In this document: positions 36,549 to 45,976 of the stretch, in pieces
Numbering within the stretch: position 1 is the stretch's first letter
How the letters are laid out: each line of letters starts with the position of its first letter
Source of the DNA: an uncultured Oscillospiraceae bacterium
GTDB taxonomy: Bacteria; Bacillota; Clostridia; Oscillospirales; Ruminococcaceae
Direction of reading: 5' to 3'
Assembly (NCBI GenBank): GCA_949285935.1
Contig: CASEAH010000073.1
Coordinates: 1-64,000 of the forward strand
DNA length: 64,000 bases
Translations under genes and position numbers: made by a program
Notes under the pieces: model-generated
Seen by the model: the letters and a program-made list of their open reading frames with translations, nothing else
What the model was told of the DNA's origin: nothing
Databases searched by the model: none

Positions 36549-36660
36549 TCCGGTAAACCCCGGAAAGGCTCTTTATGCCGGCCGGCCTCACAAGAGATGC
36601 CGGATCATCGTCTCCTGCATCACCTGTCCTTTAGCCTGTACGCCAGCAAGACCTTTTCTA
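36549..36660 (+). repeat. Dispersed repeat, copy 4 (5' half only)
   Basis: Matches copy 2 over its first half: GTAAACCCCGGAAAGGCTC, CTCACAAGAGATGCCGGATC, CTGCATCACCTG, AGCCTGTACGCC. The 3' half is missing. Confidence 0.6.
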
Positions 36661-36767
36661 TTTTTCAGGCTCCTCAACCGGACCCTTCGTCTTTTCAGCG
36701 TGTGGAACAAGCGCTCTTTTGCTCTTCCCGGCAAGACCGATGGTTTCCACCTTGCCAATACATATAA

Positions 36768-36800
36768 AGAAAGGGCCCCCGAAACCGAGGGCCCCTTCCG
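36768..36800 (-). terminator. Intrinsic terminator of clpB
   Basis: A G+C-rich stem (AAGGGGCCCTCG-GTTT-CGGGGGCCCTTT on the minus strand) followed by CTTT, directly after the clpB stop. Confidence 0.75.
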
Positions 36801-36805
36801 GAGCA

Positions 36806-39415
36806 TCAGCCCCGGGATACGGTCAAGTCTCTGCCATTATAGTCTACCACCAAACGGGTCTGGGGCGCAAGGTCTTCTCCAATAATCATCCGGGCCAAAA
36901 GGGTCTCTACATGGCTCTGGATATATCTCTTGAGAGGACGGGCGCCATAGACGGGGTCATACCCCTCCTCCACAATGTGGGTCCTGGCCGCGTCGGTGAG
37001 GGTCAGCTCCAGCTGCTTCTCATGGAGACGTGCTTTAAGTCCATCCATCAGCAGATCCACCACCGAACTGATCTCGGTGCGGGTCAGAGGCTTATAGAAG
37101 ACGATCTCATCCAGCCGGTTGAGGAATTCGGGACGGAAGGAACTCTTGAGAAGCTGCTCCACCTGTGCCCGGGCCTCTGCGCTGATCTGTCCATCTGAGC
37201 CGATGCCTTCCAGAATATAAGAAGAGCCCAAATTGGAGGTAAGGATGATAATGGTATTCTTAAAGTCCACCGTCCGGCCCTGGCTGTCGGTGATCCGGCC
37301 ATCGTCCAGCACCTGAAGGAGGACGTTGAACACATCCGGGTGGGCCTTCTCGATCTCATCGAAGAGCACCACGGAGTAGGGACGGCGGCGGACTGCCTCC
37401 GTCAGCTGGCCGCCCTCGTCATAGCCCACATATCCCGGAGGCGCTCCAATCAGGCGGCTGACAGAATACTTCTCCATGTATTCGGACATATCGATCCGGA
37501 CCATGTTGCTTTCATCATCAAACAGAGCCTGTGCCAATGCCTTGGCCAATTCGGTTTTGCCTACGCCGGTGGGGCCCAGGAACAGGAAGGACCCAATGGG
37601 ACGTCCGGGGTCCTGGATGCCCGCCCGGGAACGAAGAATGGCCTCGGTGACCTTTTTGACTGCCTCATCCTGGCCTACCACCCGCTGGTGGAGGATATCC
37701 TCCAGCCGCAGGAGCTTCTCCCGCTCTCCTTCCATCAGCCGGGCCACCGGGATGTGGGTCCACCGGCAGATGATCTTGGCGATCTCTTCCTCGGTAACCT
37801 TATCCCGAAGCAGGCGGTCTCCGCTGTGGCTTTGGTTTTCTTCCGCCTTCTGCTCCTCTTCGTCCAGCTGTTTCTGGAGCTGGGGCAGCCGGCCATATTT
37901 CAGCTCGGCGGCCTTGTTCAGGTCATAGGCCCGCTCCGCCTTTTCAATATCGGCGTTGACCTGCTCGATTTCCTCCCGCAGCTTCTGCACAGAAGAAATA
38001 GCGGTCTTTTCGTTCTCCCACTTGGCCTTCATCTCCTTGAATTCAGCCCGCAGGTCGGCCAGTTCCTTCTGGATCTCCGCCAGATGCTCCCGGGCCAGCT
38101 TGTCTGTCTCCTTTTTCAGGGCAGCCTCCTCGATCTCATGCTGCATGATCTTCCGGGAGATCTCATCCAGCTCGGTGGGCATACTGTCCATCTCGGTACG
38201 AACCATAGCGCAGGCCTCATCCACCAGATCGATGGCCTTATCGGGGAGGAACCGGTCGGTGATATAGCGGTTGGAAAGGGTGGCGGCGGCGATGAGGGCC
38301 TGATCCTGGATCTTGACGCCATGATATACCTCATACCGCTCCTTGAGGCCCCGGAGGATGGAAATGGTGTCCTCTACCGTAGGTTCACCCACCATGACCG
38401 GCTGGAAGCGCCGTTCCAGGGCGGCATCCTTTTCGATATACTGGCGGTACTCATTCAGGGTTGTGGCGCCGATGCAGTGGAGTTCTCCCCGGGCCAGCAT
38501 GGGCTTGAGCAAATTGCCCGCGTCCATACTGCCTTCCGTCTTGCCGGCGCCCACGATGGTGTGCAGCTCGTCAATAAAGAGGATGATTTTCCCTTCGCTC
38601 TTTTTGATTTCTCCCAGAACTGCCTTGAGACGTTCCTCAAACTCACCCCGGAATTTGGCGCCGGCAATGAGGGCGCCCATGTCCAGGGAGAAAATTTTCC
38701 GGTCCCGCAGATTCTGCGGCACATCCCCCCGGACGATCCGTTGGGCCAGGCCCTCGGCGATGGCCGTCTTGCCCACGCCCGGCTCACCGATGAGGACCGG
38801 GTTGTTTTTGGTCTTACGGCTGAGGATCCGCACCACATTGCGGATCTCGCTGTCCCGTCCGATGACCGGGTCCAGCTTATGGTTACGGGCCTGCTCCACC
38901 AGATCCTGGCCGTATTTTGCCAGCACGTCATAGGTATCCTCGGGGCTGTCAGAGGTGACCCTGGTATTGCCCCGCACCTCTGCCAAAGCGGAAAGGAAGC
39001 GGTTTTTATCTATGCCGTGCTGCTGGAGCAGCCGGCGAAGGGCACCGGTAGCCCCTTCAATCACCGCCAGCATCACATGCTCCACCGACACAAAGTCATC
39101 CTTCATATGGTCCGCTTGCTTTTCGGCGTCGATCAGCATCTTATCCACTTCGGGAGAGACATAGATTTTGCCGCTTTCTCTGCCGGGGCCGGAGACGCCG
39201 GGGATTTTATCCATCTCCTGGATCAGCTGACGCTCCAGCGCGCCGGGATCGGCGCCCATGCGGGTCAAAAGCTGGGGGATCAGTCCTCCCTCCTGGGCGA
39301 GGAGCGCATAGCAGAGATGCTCCTGGGATATCTGCATATTGCCCCGCTGCAGGGCTGTATCCTGGGCCAACTGGATGGCTTCCAGGGATTTTTGGGTAAA
39401 TTTCTGAACATTCAT
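36806..39415 (-). CDS. clpB: ATP-dependent disaggregase ClpB
   Basis: 869 residues, full length. N-terminal Clp repeat domain (1-145), AAA-1 with Walker [11 protein letters not shown], the long middle coiled coil (about 400-525) that distinguishes ClpB from other Clp ATPases, and AAA-2 with Walker [11 protein letters not shown] and sensor [10 protein letters not shown]. It rescues aggregated proteins with DnaK. The ATG at 39415 follows AAGGAGG; an in-frame ATG 39 nt upstream is unlikely. Controlled by a CIRCE element, so by HrcA. Confidence 0.97.
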   Translation of the reverse strand: MNVQKFTQKSLEAIQLAQDTALQRGNMQISQEHLCYALLAQEGGLIPQLLTRMGADPGALERQLIQEMDKIPGVSGPGRESGKIYVSPEVDKMLIDAEKQADHMKDDFVSVEHVMLAVIEGATGALRRLLQQHGIDKNRFLSALAEVRGNTRVTSDSPEDTYDVLAKYGQDLVEQARNHKLDPVIGRDSEIRNVVRILSRKTKNNPVLIGEPGVGKTAIAEGLAQRIVRGDVPQNLRDRKIFSLDMGALIAGAKFRGEFEERLKAVLGEIKKSEGKIILFIDELHTIVGAGKTEGSMDAGNLLKPMLARGELHCIGATTLNEYRQYIEKDAALERRFQPVMVGEPTVEDTISILRGLKERYEVYHGVKIQDQALIAAATLSNRYITDRFLPDKAIDLVDEACAMVRTEMDSMPTELDEISRKIMQHEIEEAALKKETDKLAREHLAEIQKELADLRAEFKEMKAKWENEKTAISSVQKLREEIEQVNADIEKAERAYDLNKAAELKYGRLPQLQKQLDEEEQKAEENQSHSGDRLLRDKVTEEEIAKIICRWTHIPVARLMEGEREKLLRLEDILHQRVVGQDEAVKKVTEAILRSRAGIQDPGRPIGSFLFLGPTGVGKTELAKALAQALFDDESNMVRIDMSEYMEKYSVSRLIGAPPGYVGYDEGGQLTEAVRRRPYSVVLFDEIEKAHPDVFNVLLQVLDDGRITDSQGRTVDFKNTIIILTSNLGSSYILEGIGSDGQISAEARAQVEQLLKSSFRPEFLNRLDEIVFYKPLTRTEISSVVDLLMDGLKARLHEKQLELTLTDAARTHIVEEGYDPVYGARPLKRYIQSHVETLLARMIIGEDLAPQTRLVVDYNGRDLTVSRG

Positions 39416-39483
39416 GCTGCTTTCCTCCTTTATGGAAAACCAAAATCGGATCAAATTGTAAACGCAATTTTGTTTGCGAGTTT

Positions 39484-39525
39484 ATTGTAGCACCCGTTTT
39501 AGCACTCGTCAATATAGAGTGCTAA
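39484..39525 (-). promoter_or_regulatory. CIRCE operator overlapping the clpB promoter
   Basis: A perfect TTAGCACTC-N9-GAGTGCTAA (39499-39525), the HrcA-binding CIRCE element. On the minus strand TTGACG (39507-39512), 17-nt spacer and TACAAT (39484-39489) form the promoter, with the -35 box inside the CIRCE element. HrcA binding would block RNA polymerase directly. Confidence 0.95.
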
Positions 39526-39835
39526 TTATTCACGAATCGTTCATAATTCTTTTGCACGCACGCTGCAATTCCCTTTTATTCTCTTGCGCCCATCCCATGG
39601 GTCTGCTATACTGGTTAAAATTTATTGCCGGGAACAAGCACCTTCCTTGTACTCTGTATGCCGCAAAGCCCTTTCAAAAATGATTGCCCGCAAGGCTTTC
39701 CGGCAGCTATTTTGAGCCAAACTTCCCGCCGCTGAGCAGGGCTGCATACTTTGTTCCTTTCAATGTTTGTGGCTTTGCCGGCATTCAGGATTATTGGGGG
39801 AACGGCCATGTTCCTCAAGGCAGGAGGTATCCGCC

Positions 39836-40384
39836 ATGTCTTTTTCTGATGGGGTACTCAGATTGGAGCAGCCCCGGGAAGAATGGGCCGATTCTGTCAT
39901 GGATTTTCGTCAAAGCTTCGCCGATGCCGGAGAAGACTTTATCAACGGCAGCCAGCAGCTGCACCGGTTTGAAAATTTTTCCTCCTGGCTGGGGGCAGTC
40001 CGGCTCTGTGCCGCCGGACCCAACGGGCCCTTGGGTGTTCCATCCACTCTGTTCCTTGCCTTCCGGGAAGAAGACGGCGTTTTGGTGGGATGCATCGACG
40101 TCCGTCATACCCTTAACGACGGGCTGCGCCGGTTGGGCGGACATATCGGTTACAGCATCGCCCCACCTTTTCGCCGCCGTGGGTACGCCCGCCGTATGCT
40201 TCTTCTGGCATTGGAATTTGCCCGGCAGCTGGGCATAAAAGAGGTTCAAATCGACTGCGACACCGCGAATATGCCTTCTGCAAAAACCATTCTTGGAGCT
40301 GGGGGACTTCCGGTAAAAGAGGATATCCTTACCATGCGGGACGGCAGCTCACTGGCCGTCACCTATTTCCGTATTCCCATATAA
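39836..40384 (+). CDS. GNAT-family N-acetyltransferase
   Basis: 182 residues. The acetyl-CoA site is seen as IGYSIAPPFRRRGYARRML (motif A, RRxGYA), preceded by VGCIDVRH and followed by VQIDCDTANMPSAKTILGAGG (motif B). This is close to the GCN5-like proteins of Firmicutes that carry a family-wide LGGHIGY segment. Substrate unknown. The ATG has CAGGAGG 8 nt upstream. Confidence 0.85.
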   Translation: MSFSDGVLRLEQPREEWADSVMDFRQSFADAGEDFINGSQQLHRFENFSSWLGAVRLCAAGPNGPLGVPSTLFLAFREEDGVLVGCIDVRHTLNDGLRRLGGHIGYSIAPPFRRRGYARRMLLLALEFARQLGIKEVQIDCDTANMPSAKTILGAGGLPVKEDILTMRDGSSLAVTYFRIPI

Positions 40385-40433
40385 GGAAGCCGTTCCGACC
40401 CAACCGGTGCCCCCGGGATACCGTCCACCCTCT

Positions 40434-40513
40434 CCTGACAGCCCTGAAGCTTGTAGCTTGACAGGATTCCGTTTTCCCCCCCTTCCGACAGTCCGGAAGC
40501 TTGTACCTTGACG
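40434..40513 (+). repeat. Two-copy tandem repeat, 50-bp period
   Basis: CTGACAGCCCTGAAGCTTGT followed by AGCTTGACAG at 40434 and TCCGACAGTCCGGAAGCTTG followed by TACCTTGACGG at 40484 are the same about 30-nt unit, exactly 50 bp apart. Purpose unknown. The rest of the 430-bp gap between the acetyltransferase and the regulator shows no gene. Confidence 0.6.
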
Positions 40514-40815
40514 GTTGGATATTCCCGGCTTGCTGGAGGATGCCTTTTCTCCCCAAGGGCAGGCAGACAGCTGGTTTTGAAATACAACTCTTTCCCCCAA
40601 AAGTCCCTATCTTGTACTTTTACCTATCGGCATTTCCCATTCCGGGTACATCTTTTAAATCTGGCGCCTGCAGCACATCAGAAATTCTGGGGCCACGAGC
40701 TATTGGGGCTTCCATTTAGGCAGGTGCAACTGCCGGTTGCTAAAATTTCAATTTCCCTTGGTCGACAGTCCTTCCCATTTTTGCTATACTGGCAAACAGA
40801 GGAAAGGAGATCGTC

Positions 40816-41937
40816 ATGATGACTTTAGGAGAAAAAATTGCCAAGCTGCGGAGTTTGCGCCATTTATCCCAGGGAGATCTGGCGGAACAGGTGGGCGTTT
40901 CCCGGCAGTCGGTTTCCAAATGGGAGACCGGCAGCAGCACCCCGGACCTGGATAAGCTCATCGCCCTCAGCGAGGTTTTCGGTATCACGCTGGACGCCTT
41001 GGTCAAGGATCCATTTCCCTGGGAAGCCGATCCTTTGCCCGCCAAAGGAACCGCTTCAAATCCCACGCAAAATTCTCAGGGCGCCCCTTATTTTCCGTCT
41101 CCAGAGGATCAAAGCAATAAAAACGGTTTCTCTGCTGAGGCCATATCGGAAGAAGCTTCGCAGTCGGAGATATCCGCCCTGCAGGGGGAGCAGAGTAAAA
41201 AGCTTTCCCCACCGGAGCCTTCCGCCGGCATTTATGAGAAATCACAGCCAGGATCCGACACCGGCAGTACGTCCCATCCCTTTGCCGGGGCGACTCAATA
41301 TTCCAAAGCTCCTGGACACGCCCCCTTATCATGCGGCCATTCGGCTGCTTCGGAGAAAGCTGAACATTTTTCTTCCAGGCTCCCAACGCGCTGCATCATA
41401 GGCTATATCCTGTTGGGCACAGGGCTGCTCAGCGCCGTTCTTGGATTAACCTTTAACCTGCTCCTCCTTTTTCTGGCCGCCTATCTGATTCTTTGCGCCA
41501 TTGTCTGCTTCACCATCCGGTGGCATCCGGGGCTGATCATTGCCTGGGGGACCTATCTGCCGGTAGCTTTCTGGCTGCCACGTATCTCCGCTTTCAGCCT
41601 GCAGCTGGTTTTTCATCCCATAGCCTATATGCAGGAGATGCGTATTTCACTCATCGTTTCTTACTGCTTTTGGGCTGTACTGCTTGTACTGGTCTTTGTT
41701 ACCATCCGGGCCACTAAGGCACGAAAGCATCCTTTCCTGTTTTGTGGCTGGGTAATTTTTTCTCAGGTTTATGGGTTTGCTCCCATTGCAATCGTGAACT
41801 CCGAAAAAGCCCTTCCCTATTATGTGGCATTATCCTGGGCAGTGATTTTTCTCTTTGCATGTCTGCTGTTTTTTACGGTCCGGGCAGTGCTGAAATTCCG
41901 GAGGGATTCTGTCTTAAACAAAAACGCCGGAATGTAA
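40816..41937 (+). CDS. XRE-family helix-turn-helix protein with membrane domain
   Basis: 373 residues. An N-terminal HTH (LGEKIAKLRSLRHLSQGDLAEQVGVSRQSVSKWE, about 4-60) leads to a Ser/Pro/Gln-rich linker of about 120 residues with low complexity and then a C-terminal membrane domain of six or so helices (about 195-365). Such membrane-tethered XRE proteins are common in Clostridia and are thought to couple a membrane signal to transcription. Start at the first of two adjacent ATGs, with AAAGGAG upstream. Confidence 0.82.
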   Translation: MMTLGEKIAKLRSLRHLSQGDLAEQVGVSRQSVSKWETGSSTPDLDKLIALSEVFGITLDALVKDPFPWEADPLPAKGTASNPTQNSQGAPYFPSPEDQSNKNGFSAEAISEEASQSEISALQGEQSKKLSPPEPSAGIYEKSQPGSDTGSTSHPFAGATQYSKAPGHAPLSCGHSAASEKAEHFSSRLPTRCIIGYILLGTGLLSAVLGLTFNLLLLFLAAYLILCAIVCFTIRWHPGLIIAWGTYLPVAFWLPRISAFSLQLVFHPIAYMQEMRISLIVSYCFWAVLLVLVFVTIRATKARKHPFLFCGWVIFSQVYGFAPIAIVNSEKALPYYVALSWAVIFLFACLLFFTVRAVLKFRRDSVLNKNAGM

Positions 41938-42050
41938 CACGGCAGAAACGGGCTGGATTACCGTTGTTTTTGGAAAGTTTCCGAAAGGTATCGGATATTG
42001 AAAGGAAACCCTGAACATTACAGAATTGTTCCTATCTTCTTTTCCAGCAA

Positions 42051-42087
42051 AAAACATCCCGCGATTTTGGGAATCGCGGGATGTTTT
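42051..42087. terminator. Bidirectional intrinsic terminator between convergent genes
   Basis: Perfect 16-bp stem (42051-42066 with 42072-42087) with A and T tracts in the outer part. Confidence 0.88.
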
Positions 42088-42137
42088 GTAATCCAATGAT
42101 CGCAAGGCCCTGAACCTGGCTATTTTGCAAACGGCGG

Positions 42138-42428
42138 CTAAGGCTCGTCGTCATAGCGGACACGCCAACCGCATCGGGGGCAATACCCCTTTGACGGGCC
42201 TGAATACCGCAGATGCTGCAGCACCGACCAGCTGCCGCAGCAAGGGCAGTGGCATTTCCACCATCCCAGAACGCTTCCTGCCAGTATCAGGCCGATTCCG
42301 CCCAGGAGTGCCCATTCCAAAAGGCAGGAGGACGCCAGCAACGCCACGGCCACCCCTGACCACACTATAATTTTGTGGATCCGCACCCATTGTCTGGGAA
42401 TGCATTTTCTTTCCCGGTCAGTCTCCAC
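42138..42428 (-). CDS. Small zinc-ribbon membrane protein (paralogue 1)
   Basis: 96 residues. Two hydrophobic helices (about 18-58) precede a zinc-ribbon of the form CHCPCCG...YCPRCG at 59-90. The N-terminus WVRIHKIIVW parallels the next gene's WVRIYLTLLA. Function unknown; the four paired Cys point to a structural zinc site. It follows the paralogue by 15 bp. Confidence 0.7.
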   Translation of the reverse strand: METDRERKCIPRQWVRIHKIIVWSGVAVALLASSCLLEWALLGGIGLILAGSVLGWWKCHCPCCGSWSVLQHLRYSGPSKGYCPRCGWRVRYDDEP

Positions 42429-42443
42429 GCCGGCATTTCCTCC

Positions 42444-42737
42444 TTACCCTATTTTGCCGCGATCCTTAAAGTCGTCGTAGAGGATTTCATTTTCACAGCC
42501 GGGGCAAAACCGTGCCTTGCCGCTTCCCCACCGGACATACCGGGCCAGCGGCACACCGCAATAGGGGCACCGGCACTTGAACCAGGCCACCGCCGCTCCC
42601 ACAGCGGCAATGCCTACGCCGCCGTACATGATGCCCTGATGGGGCATGAGCGCGCCTACTACAAAAACGGCAATTCCCACCGCCAGCAATGTCAAATAAA
42701 TCCGTACCCATTTCCGGGAGAGCCGCATGGTTTTCAT
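42444..42737 (-). CDS. Small zinc-ribbon membrane protein (paralogue 2)
   Basis: 97 residues with the same plan: basic start (SRKWVRIYL), two helices, and a ribbon CRCPYCG...FCPGCENEILYDD. It is first of the pair; the tandem arrangement shows a local duplication. The 430 bp upstream (42738-43165) hold nothing recognisable. Confidence 0.72.
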   Translation of the reverse strand: MKTMRLSRKWVRIYLTLLAVGIAVFVVGALMPHQGIMYGGVGIAAVGAAVAWFKCRCPYCGVPLARYVRWGSGKARFCPGCENEILYDDFKDRGKIG

Positions 42738-43165
42738 GATTTCCTATTTCCTTTCCCGCTCCGCACCTGTACAACCAGGCGGAGCATCCTTTGTTTTATT
42801 TATTTGAGCGGAAAGACGATCCTCCGCCATGTCCTGGATTATAAAGGTTATCCCTTTCAAAAGGCCCACTGTATCCAGCCGCAAAACTCTTCCGGCAATG
42901 GCATCACACATTTGAAAGGTATGGGCAAACAATATCCTAAAAGAATCTCAGCCTTACCGGATGGAACCTCCTGCTATTTTCACACGCCATAGCCCAGTCC
43001 GCAGGACCACCCGGCCCATAAATTGCACTCTGAGAAATCCTGTGTCCTGCCGAGGAAAGCAGGAAGCAAATCTGTCGAAATTCGCCGGCAGATCCTGAGG
43101 ATATCCAAAAGTATTTCGGGAGCCTGATTTTGGGGATTATGGCTGCAACGGCCGGGAATCCTCTT

Positions 43166-43729
43166 CTACATGTTCCAGACATCGTGGTTGGTGGAGGATA
43201 CCCCCATGGCTCCGGCCTGGAGCGCCAGCATAATGTCTTCCTTATCGCTGATGAGGCCGCCTGCAATAATAGGCATACGACAGTAACCGGCAATTTTCCG
43301 AATAATCTTTGGCATGGTAGCAGGCAGGATTTCTACCATATCGGCTTTTCCCGTCTCCATGTATTTCCGGCAGTTTTCCATAGCAATGGAGTCAATGAGG
43401 AAAAACCGCTGTACCGTCAGCATCCCCTGTTCCTTGGCAAATTTGACGATGGGGGGCTTGGTGCTGATGATCCCATCCGCCCGGGTGTTCCCCCGGATGT
43501 AGGTCACAGATACTTCTTTATTGGCCAGGCCGTCCACCAGATCCACATGCACCATAGCTATTTTGCCGGCATCCTTGATCCGGGCAACCAGTCCGCCAAT
43601 ATTGCAGATATTCCCATACAGCAGGAATACCATCCGGCAGTCAGTGGACAGGGCTTTTTCCAGTCCGCAGTCATTCTTGACCGCGGCGATGATCGGCGAC
43701 TCCGCCAGGATCGAAGCAATCGCCTCCAT
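43166..43729 (-). CDS. glpP: GlpP-family glycerol-3-phosphate-responsive antiterminator
   Basis: 187 residues matching GlpP throughout: MVHVDLVDGLANKE, GIISTKPPIVKFAKEQGMLTVQRFFLIDS, and IIAGGLISDKEDIMLALQAGAMGVSST, the last a phosphate-binding barrel motif. In Bacillus GlpP binds glpD leader RNA with glycerol-3-phosphate to prevent termination. No glycerol genes are next to it here, so its target lies elsewhere. The ATG at 43729 follows AAAGGAG; an in-frame ATG 42 nt upstream lacks one. Confidence 0.9.
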   Translation of the reverse strand: MEAIASILAESPIIAAVKNDCGLEKALSTDCRMVFLLYGNICNIGGLVARIKDAGKIAMVHVDLVDGLANKEVSVTYIRGNTRADGIISTKPPIVKFAKEQGMLTVQRFFLIDSIAMENCRKYMETGKADMVEILPATMPKIIRKIAGYCRMPIIAGGLISDKEDIMLALQAGAMGVSSTNHDVWNM

Positions 43730-44052
43730 TCCCGTCTCTCCTTTGTCGTCAAATGTAGAATACAGTTTCATGATAGCAACAAACCACTTCAAAGTCAATG
43801 CGGGACTTTCCGCCTGGGATCTCTGCCCAGATGCTGGAGCACAGAACAAAGACCGCCGCTTTCTTATAATCAAAAACAAGGCTTCCGATTGTACAGAACC
43901 CCCGCAGCCGCCAGCCGGAAAAGAAGGAAGCAGCCTCCGGCAAACATTTTGCGATAATTTTGTCTTTCAGTTGACAGCAAGCTGATTCCCGCAGTAGAAT
44001 GATTCAGGACGGCGGATTGCCGCACCACTCATTGCAGGAGGTATGGACAGCA
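43730..44052. other. Divergent intergenic region
   Basis: Separates glpP and the YitT gene. No clear promoter pair, repeat or small gene was recognised. Confidence 0.35.
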
Positions 44053-44919
44053 TTGAAAATCAAAAATACGATTCTGGATTTTTCCATGATCACATTGGGT
44101 ATTGCCATTGTCTCCAGCGCTGTTTATTTTTTCCTCATTCCCAGCAGCATCCCTGTAGGCAGTATCACCAGCCTGGCCATGGTTCTGGCTACTTTTATCC
44201 CTTTAAAGATCTCTTTCATCACCCTGATCCTTAATGTGGGGCTTCTGATTTTGGGCTTTCTCTTCATCGGCCGGGAATTTGGCGCCAAAACCGTCTACAC
44301 TTCCATCATGATGCCGGTGATCCTGGGCCTGCTGGAGATCCTCTTCCCGGGATACACTTCGGTAATGGGCGACCCTTTTGTGGATATGATCTGCTATATT
44401 TTTGTGGTCTGCGCCGGGCAGGCGCTGCTTTTCAACCGCAACGCTTCCTCAGGAGGGCTGGATATTGTAGCCAAGTTCCTAAACAAATACCTGCGGATGG
44501 AACTGGGAAAAGCCATGGCTCTGGGAGGATTTTGCGTCGCCCTTTCGGCCGTATTTGTCTATGACGTCAAAACTGTGATTCTCAGCCTTCTGGGTACCTA
44601 TCTGAGCGGTCTGGTTCTGGATCATTTCATCTTCGGCTCCAATATCAAAAAACGGGTCTGCATTATTTCCCGAAAGGAAGAGGAAATCAAGACCTTTATC
44701 CTCAACACTCTCCACAGCGGTGCCACCATCTATGAAGCGATGGGCGCCTATGACGGCCAGACCCGCCGGGAAATCATTACCATTCTCTACAATCATGAGT
44801 ACCGGCAGCTGATGGATTTCCTGGCCAGAACGGACAGCGACGCCTTTGTCACGGTTTATACGGTAAGCGAGGTCTACTACCGTCCCAAAATCCTGCCCCC
44901 TCCCGCAGACCGCAGCTGA
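44053..44919 (+). CDS. YitT-family membrane protein
   Basis: 288 residues. Five or six helices form the N-terminal YitT domain (SSIPVGSITSLAMV, FNRNASSGGLDIVAKFLNK), followed by a cytoplasmic DUF2179 domain at the C-terminus (RVCIISRKEEEIKTFIL...GATIYEAMGAYDGQTRREIITILYNHEY). Function unknown in general. The start is taken as TTG at 44053, 11 nt after AGGAGG; the only in-frame ATG upstream, at 43999, has no ribosome site. Confidence 0.88.
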   Translation: MKIKNTILDFSMITLGIAIVSSAVYFFLIPSSIPVGSITSLAMVLATFIPLKISFITLILNVGLLILGFLFIGREFGAKTVYTSIMMPVILGLLEILFPGYTSVMGDPFVDMICYIFVVCAGQALLFNRNASSGGLDIVAKFLNKYLRMELGKAMALGGFCVALSAVFVYDVKTVILSLLGTYLSGLVLDHFIFGSNIKKRVCIISRKEEEIKTFILNTLHSGATIYEAMGAYDGQTRREIITILYNHEYRQLMDFLARTDSDAFVTVYTVSEVYYRPKILPPPADRS

Positions 44920-45078
44920 TACTTTTCCGGATGCGGTGTGGCAGTTTTCTGCCGTTTGCGGGCCTGGCCCTGTGCTACTGCCGCTGAGTTCCATCTTTTG
45001 TTTCTGCCACTCTTTTGTAAACACCGCATTCAATTCCTGTTTAAAACTTTGGATATGCCCTAAATTTATCTGCTGCCG

Positions 45079-45109
45079 ATCCGCCCGATAAATGTCGGGC
45101 GGATTTTTT
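45079..45109 (+). terminator. Intrinsic terminator after the YitT gene
   Basis: Perfect 10-bp stem ATCCGCCCGA / TCGGGCGGAT followed by five T residues. Confidence 0.85.
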
Positions 45110-45288
45110 GCCGCTTAAATTCTGGTTCCAAAGGTGCTTCCGGAAGGAAAAACCTTGGACATACAGCTGTGAGTTCTCTGAAAAACAACATGCACCCGAT
45201 ATGCTCTGGCAAGTGCTGACCACCTCCCCTGCTTCCGATTTGGACCCGGCTGCTTAAGCAAAAATGTTTTCCGCAAAGCCAACAAAAT

Positions 45289-45336
45289 AACCGATGCCTT
45301 TTGGAACGGTCTCGCCGCAAAAAGCATCGGTTTTTG
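45289..45336 (+). terminator. Second rightward intrinsic terminator
   Basis: Stem ACCGATGC / GCATCGGT (45290-45297 with 45324-45331) followed by a T tract. Positions 45110-45288 before it hold no recognised gene; a CTTAAGCAAAAAT at 45254 resembles the 3' end of the dispersed repeat. Confidence 0.65.
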
Positions 45337-45397
45337 TTTTCAGGAAACTTCCCCTCAATTTGTCGGTATACGGTTCTTTTTCAACAGCCGGAGAAAG

Positions 45398-45973
45398 TCA
45401 GTCCTTCCCCTTATGCCATACCCATTGGCGGGATGGCAGCATCACTTCCTGGACCAGCCAGAAAATCCCCGCCGCCAGGACAAAATCCCCCACGCTGCCA
45501 AAGGTCATACCGGGAATAAAATCCACCCGAATTACGTCTCCCAACCAGAGCAGCCTTGTGGTATCGCTGGCTACTGCATATTCCACCAATGTTCCCACGG
45601 TCATTTTCTCCAGTACCGGAGCCATTGCGGGGATCTCCAGAATCTGGGCGCTTACCGGCATTTGCCAGTTGTTCAGCGAAATCACCAGAAAATTAAGCGC
45701 AGTTCCCACTGCCAGCAGAGAGGTGGAACGGAAATGACGATTGAAGAACAGAAACGCACCCAGCAGCAGATATCCGGAAAGCACCACCAGCCAAAGCCAC
45801 TTCTGGGGGGGCCATGGCAGAAGACGGACCAGCGGTCCGATTGCCGCCTCCAGCCCAAAAGCGGCTATCGGCAGCCAGAGGCAGCGCAAAGGGGCTTGGG
45901 CAACATGCGTAAGTTTTCCTCCCCGAAGCAGGGCCACAATTATGGCGGCCAGTACCACATACGCCAGAAGCAA
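45398..45973 (-). CDS. DUF5317-family membrane protein
   Basis: 191 residues, about five helices, with the family features RGGKLTHVAQAPLRCLWLPIAAFGLE at the N-terminus and LNNWQMPVSAQILE and GDVIRVDFIPGMTFGSVGDFVLAAGIFWLVQ in the second half. Function unknown. The start is TTG, 3 nt after the HD-GYP stop, so the two genes are coupled. Confidence 0.82.
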   Translation of the reverse strand: MLLAYVVLAAIIVALLRGGKLTHVAQAPLRCLWLPIAAFGLEAAIGPLVRLLPWPPQKWLWLVVLSGYLLLGAFLFFNRHFRSTSLLAVGTALNFLVISLNNWQMPVSAQILEIPAMAPVLEKMTVGTLVEYAVASDTTRLLWLGDVIRVDFIPGMTFGSVGDFVLAAGIFWLVQEVMLPSRQWVWHKGKD

Positions 45974-45976
45974 CGA

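Noticed and set aside
37340..39490. A 716-codon open frame on the strand opposite clpB
   Set aside because: It mirrors clpB codon by codon in a G+C-rich sequence, has no ribosome site and no family resemblance. The same holds for long frames opposite the dipeptidase, amidase, mutS2, histidine kinase and M24 genes.
45254..45266. A further copy of the dispersed repeat between the two terminators after the YitT gene
   Set aside because: Only the CTTAAGCAAAAAT end matches; the rest is unrelated.
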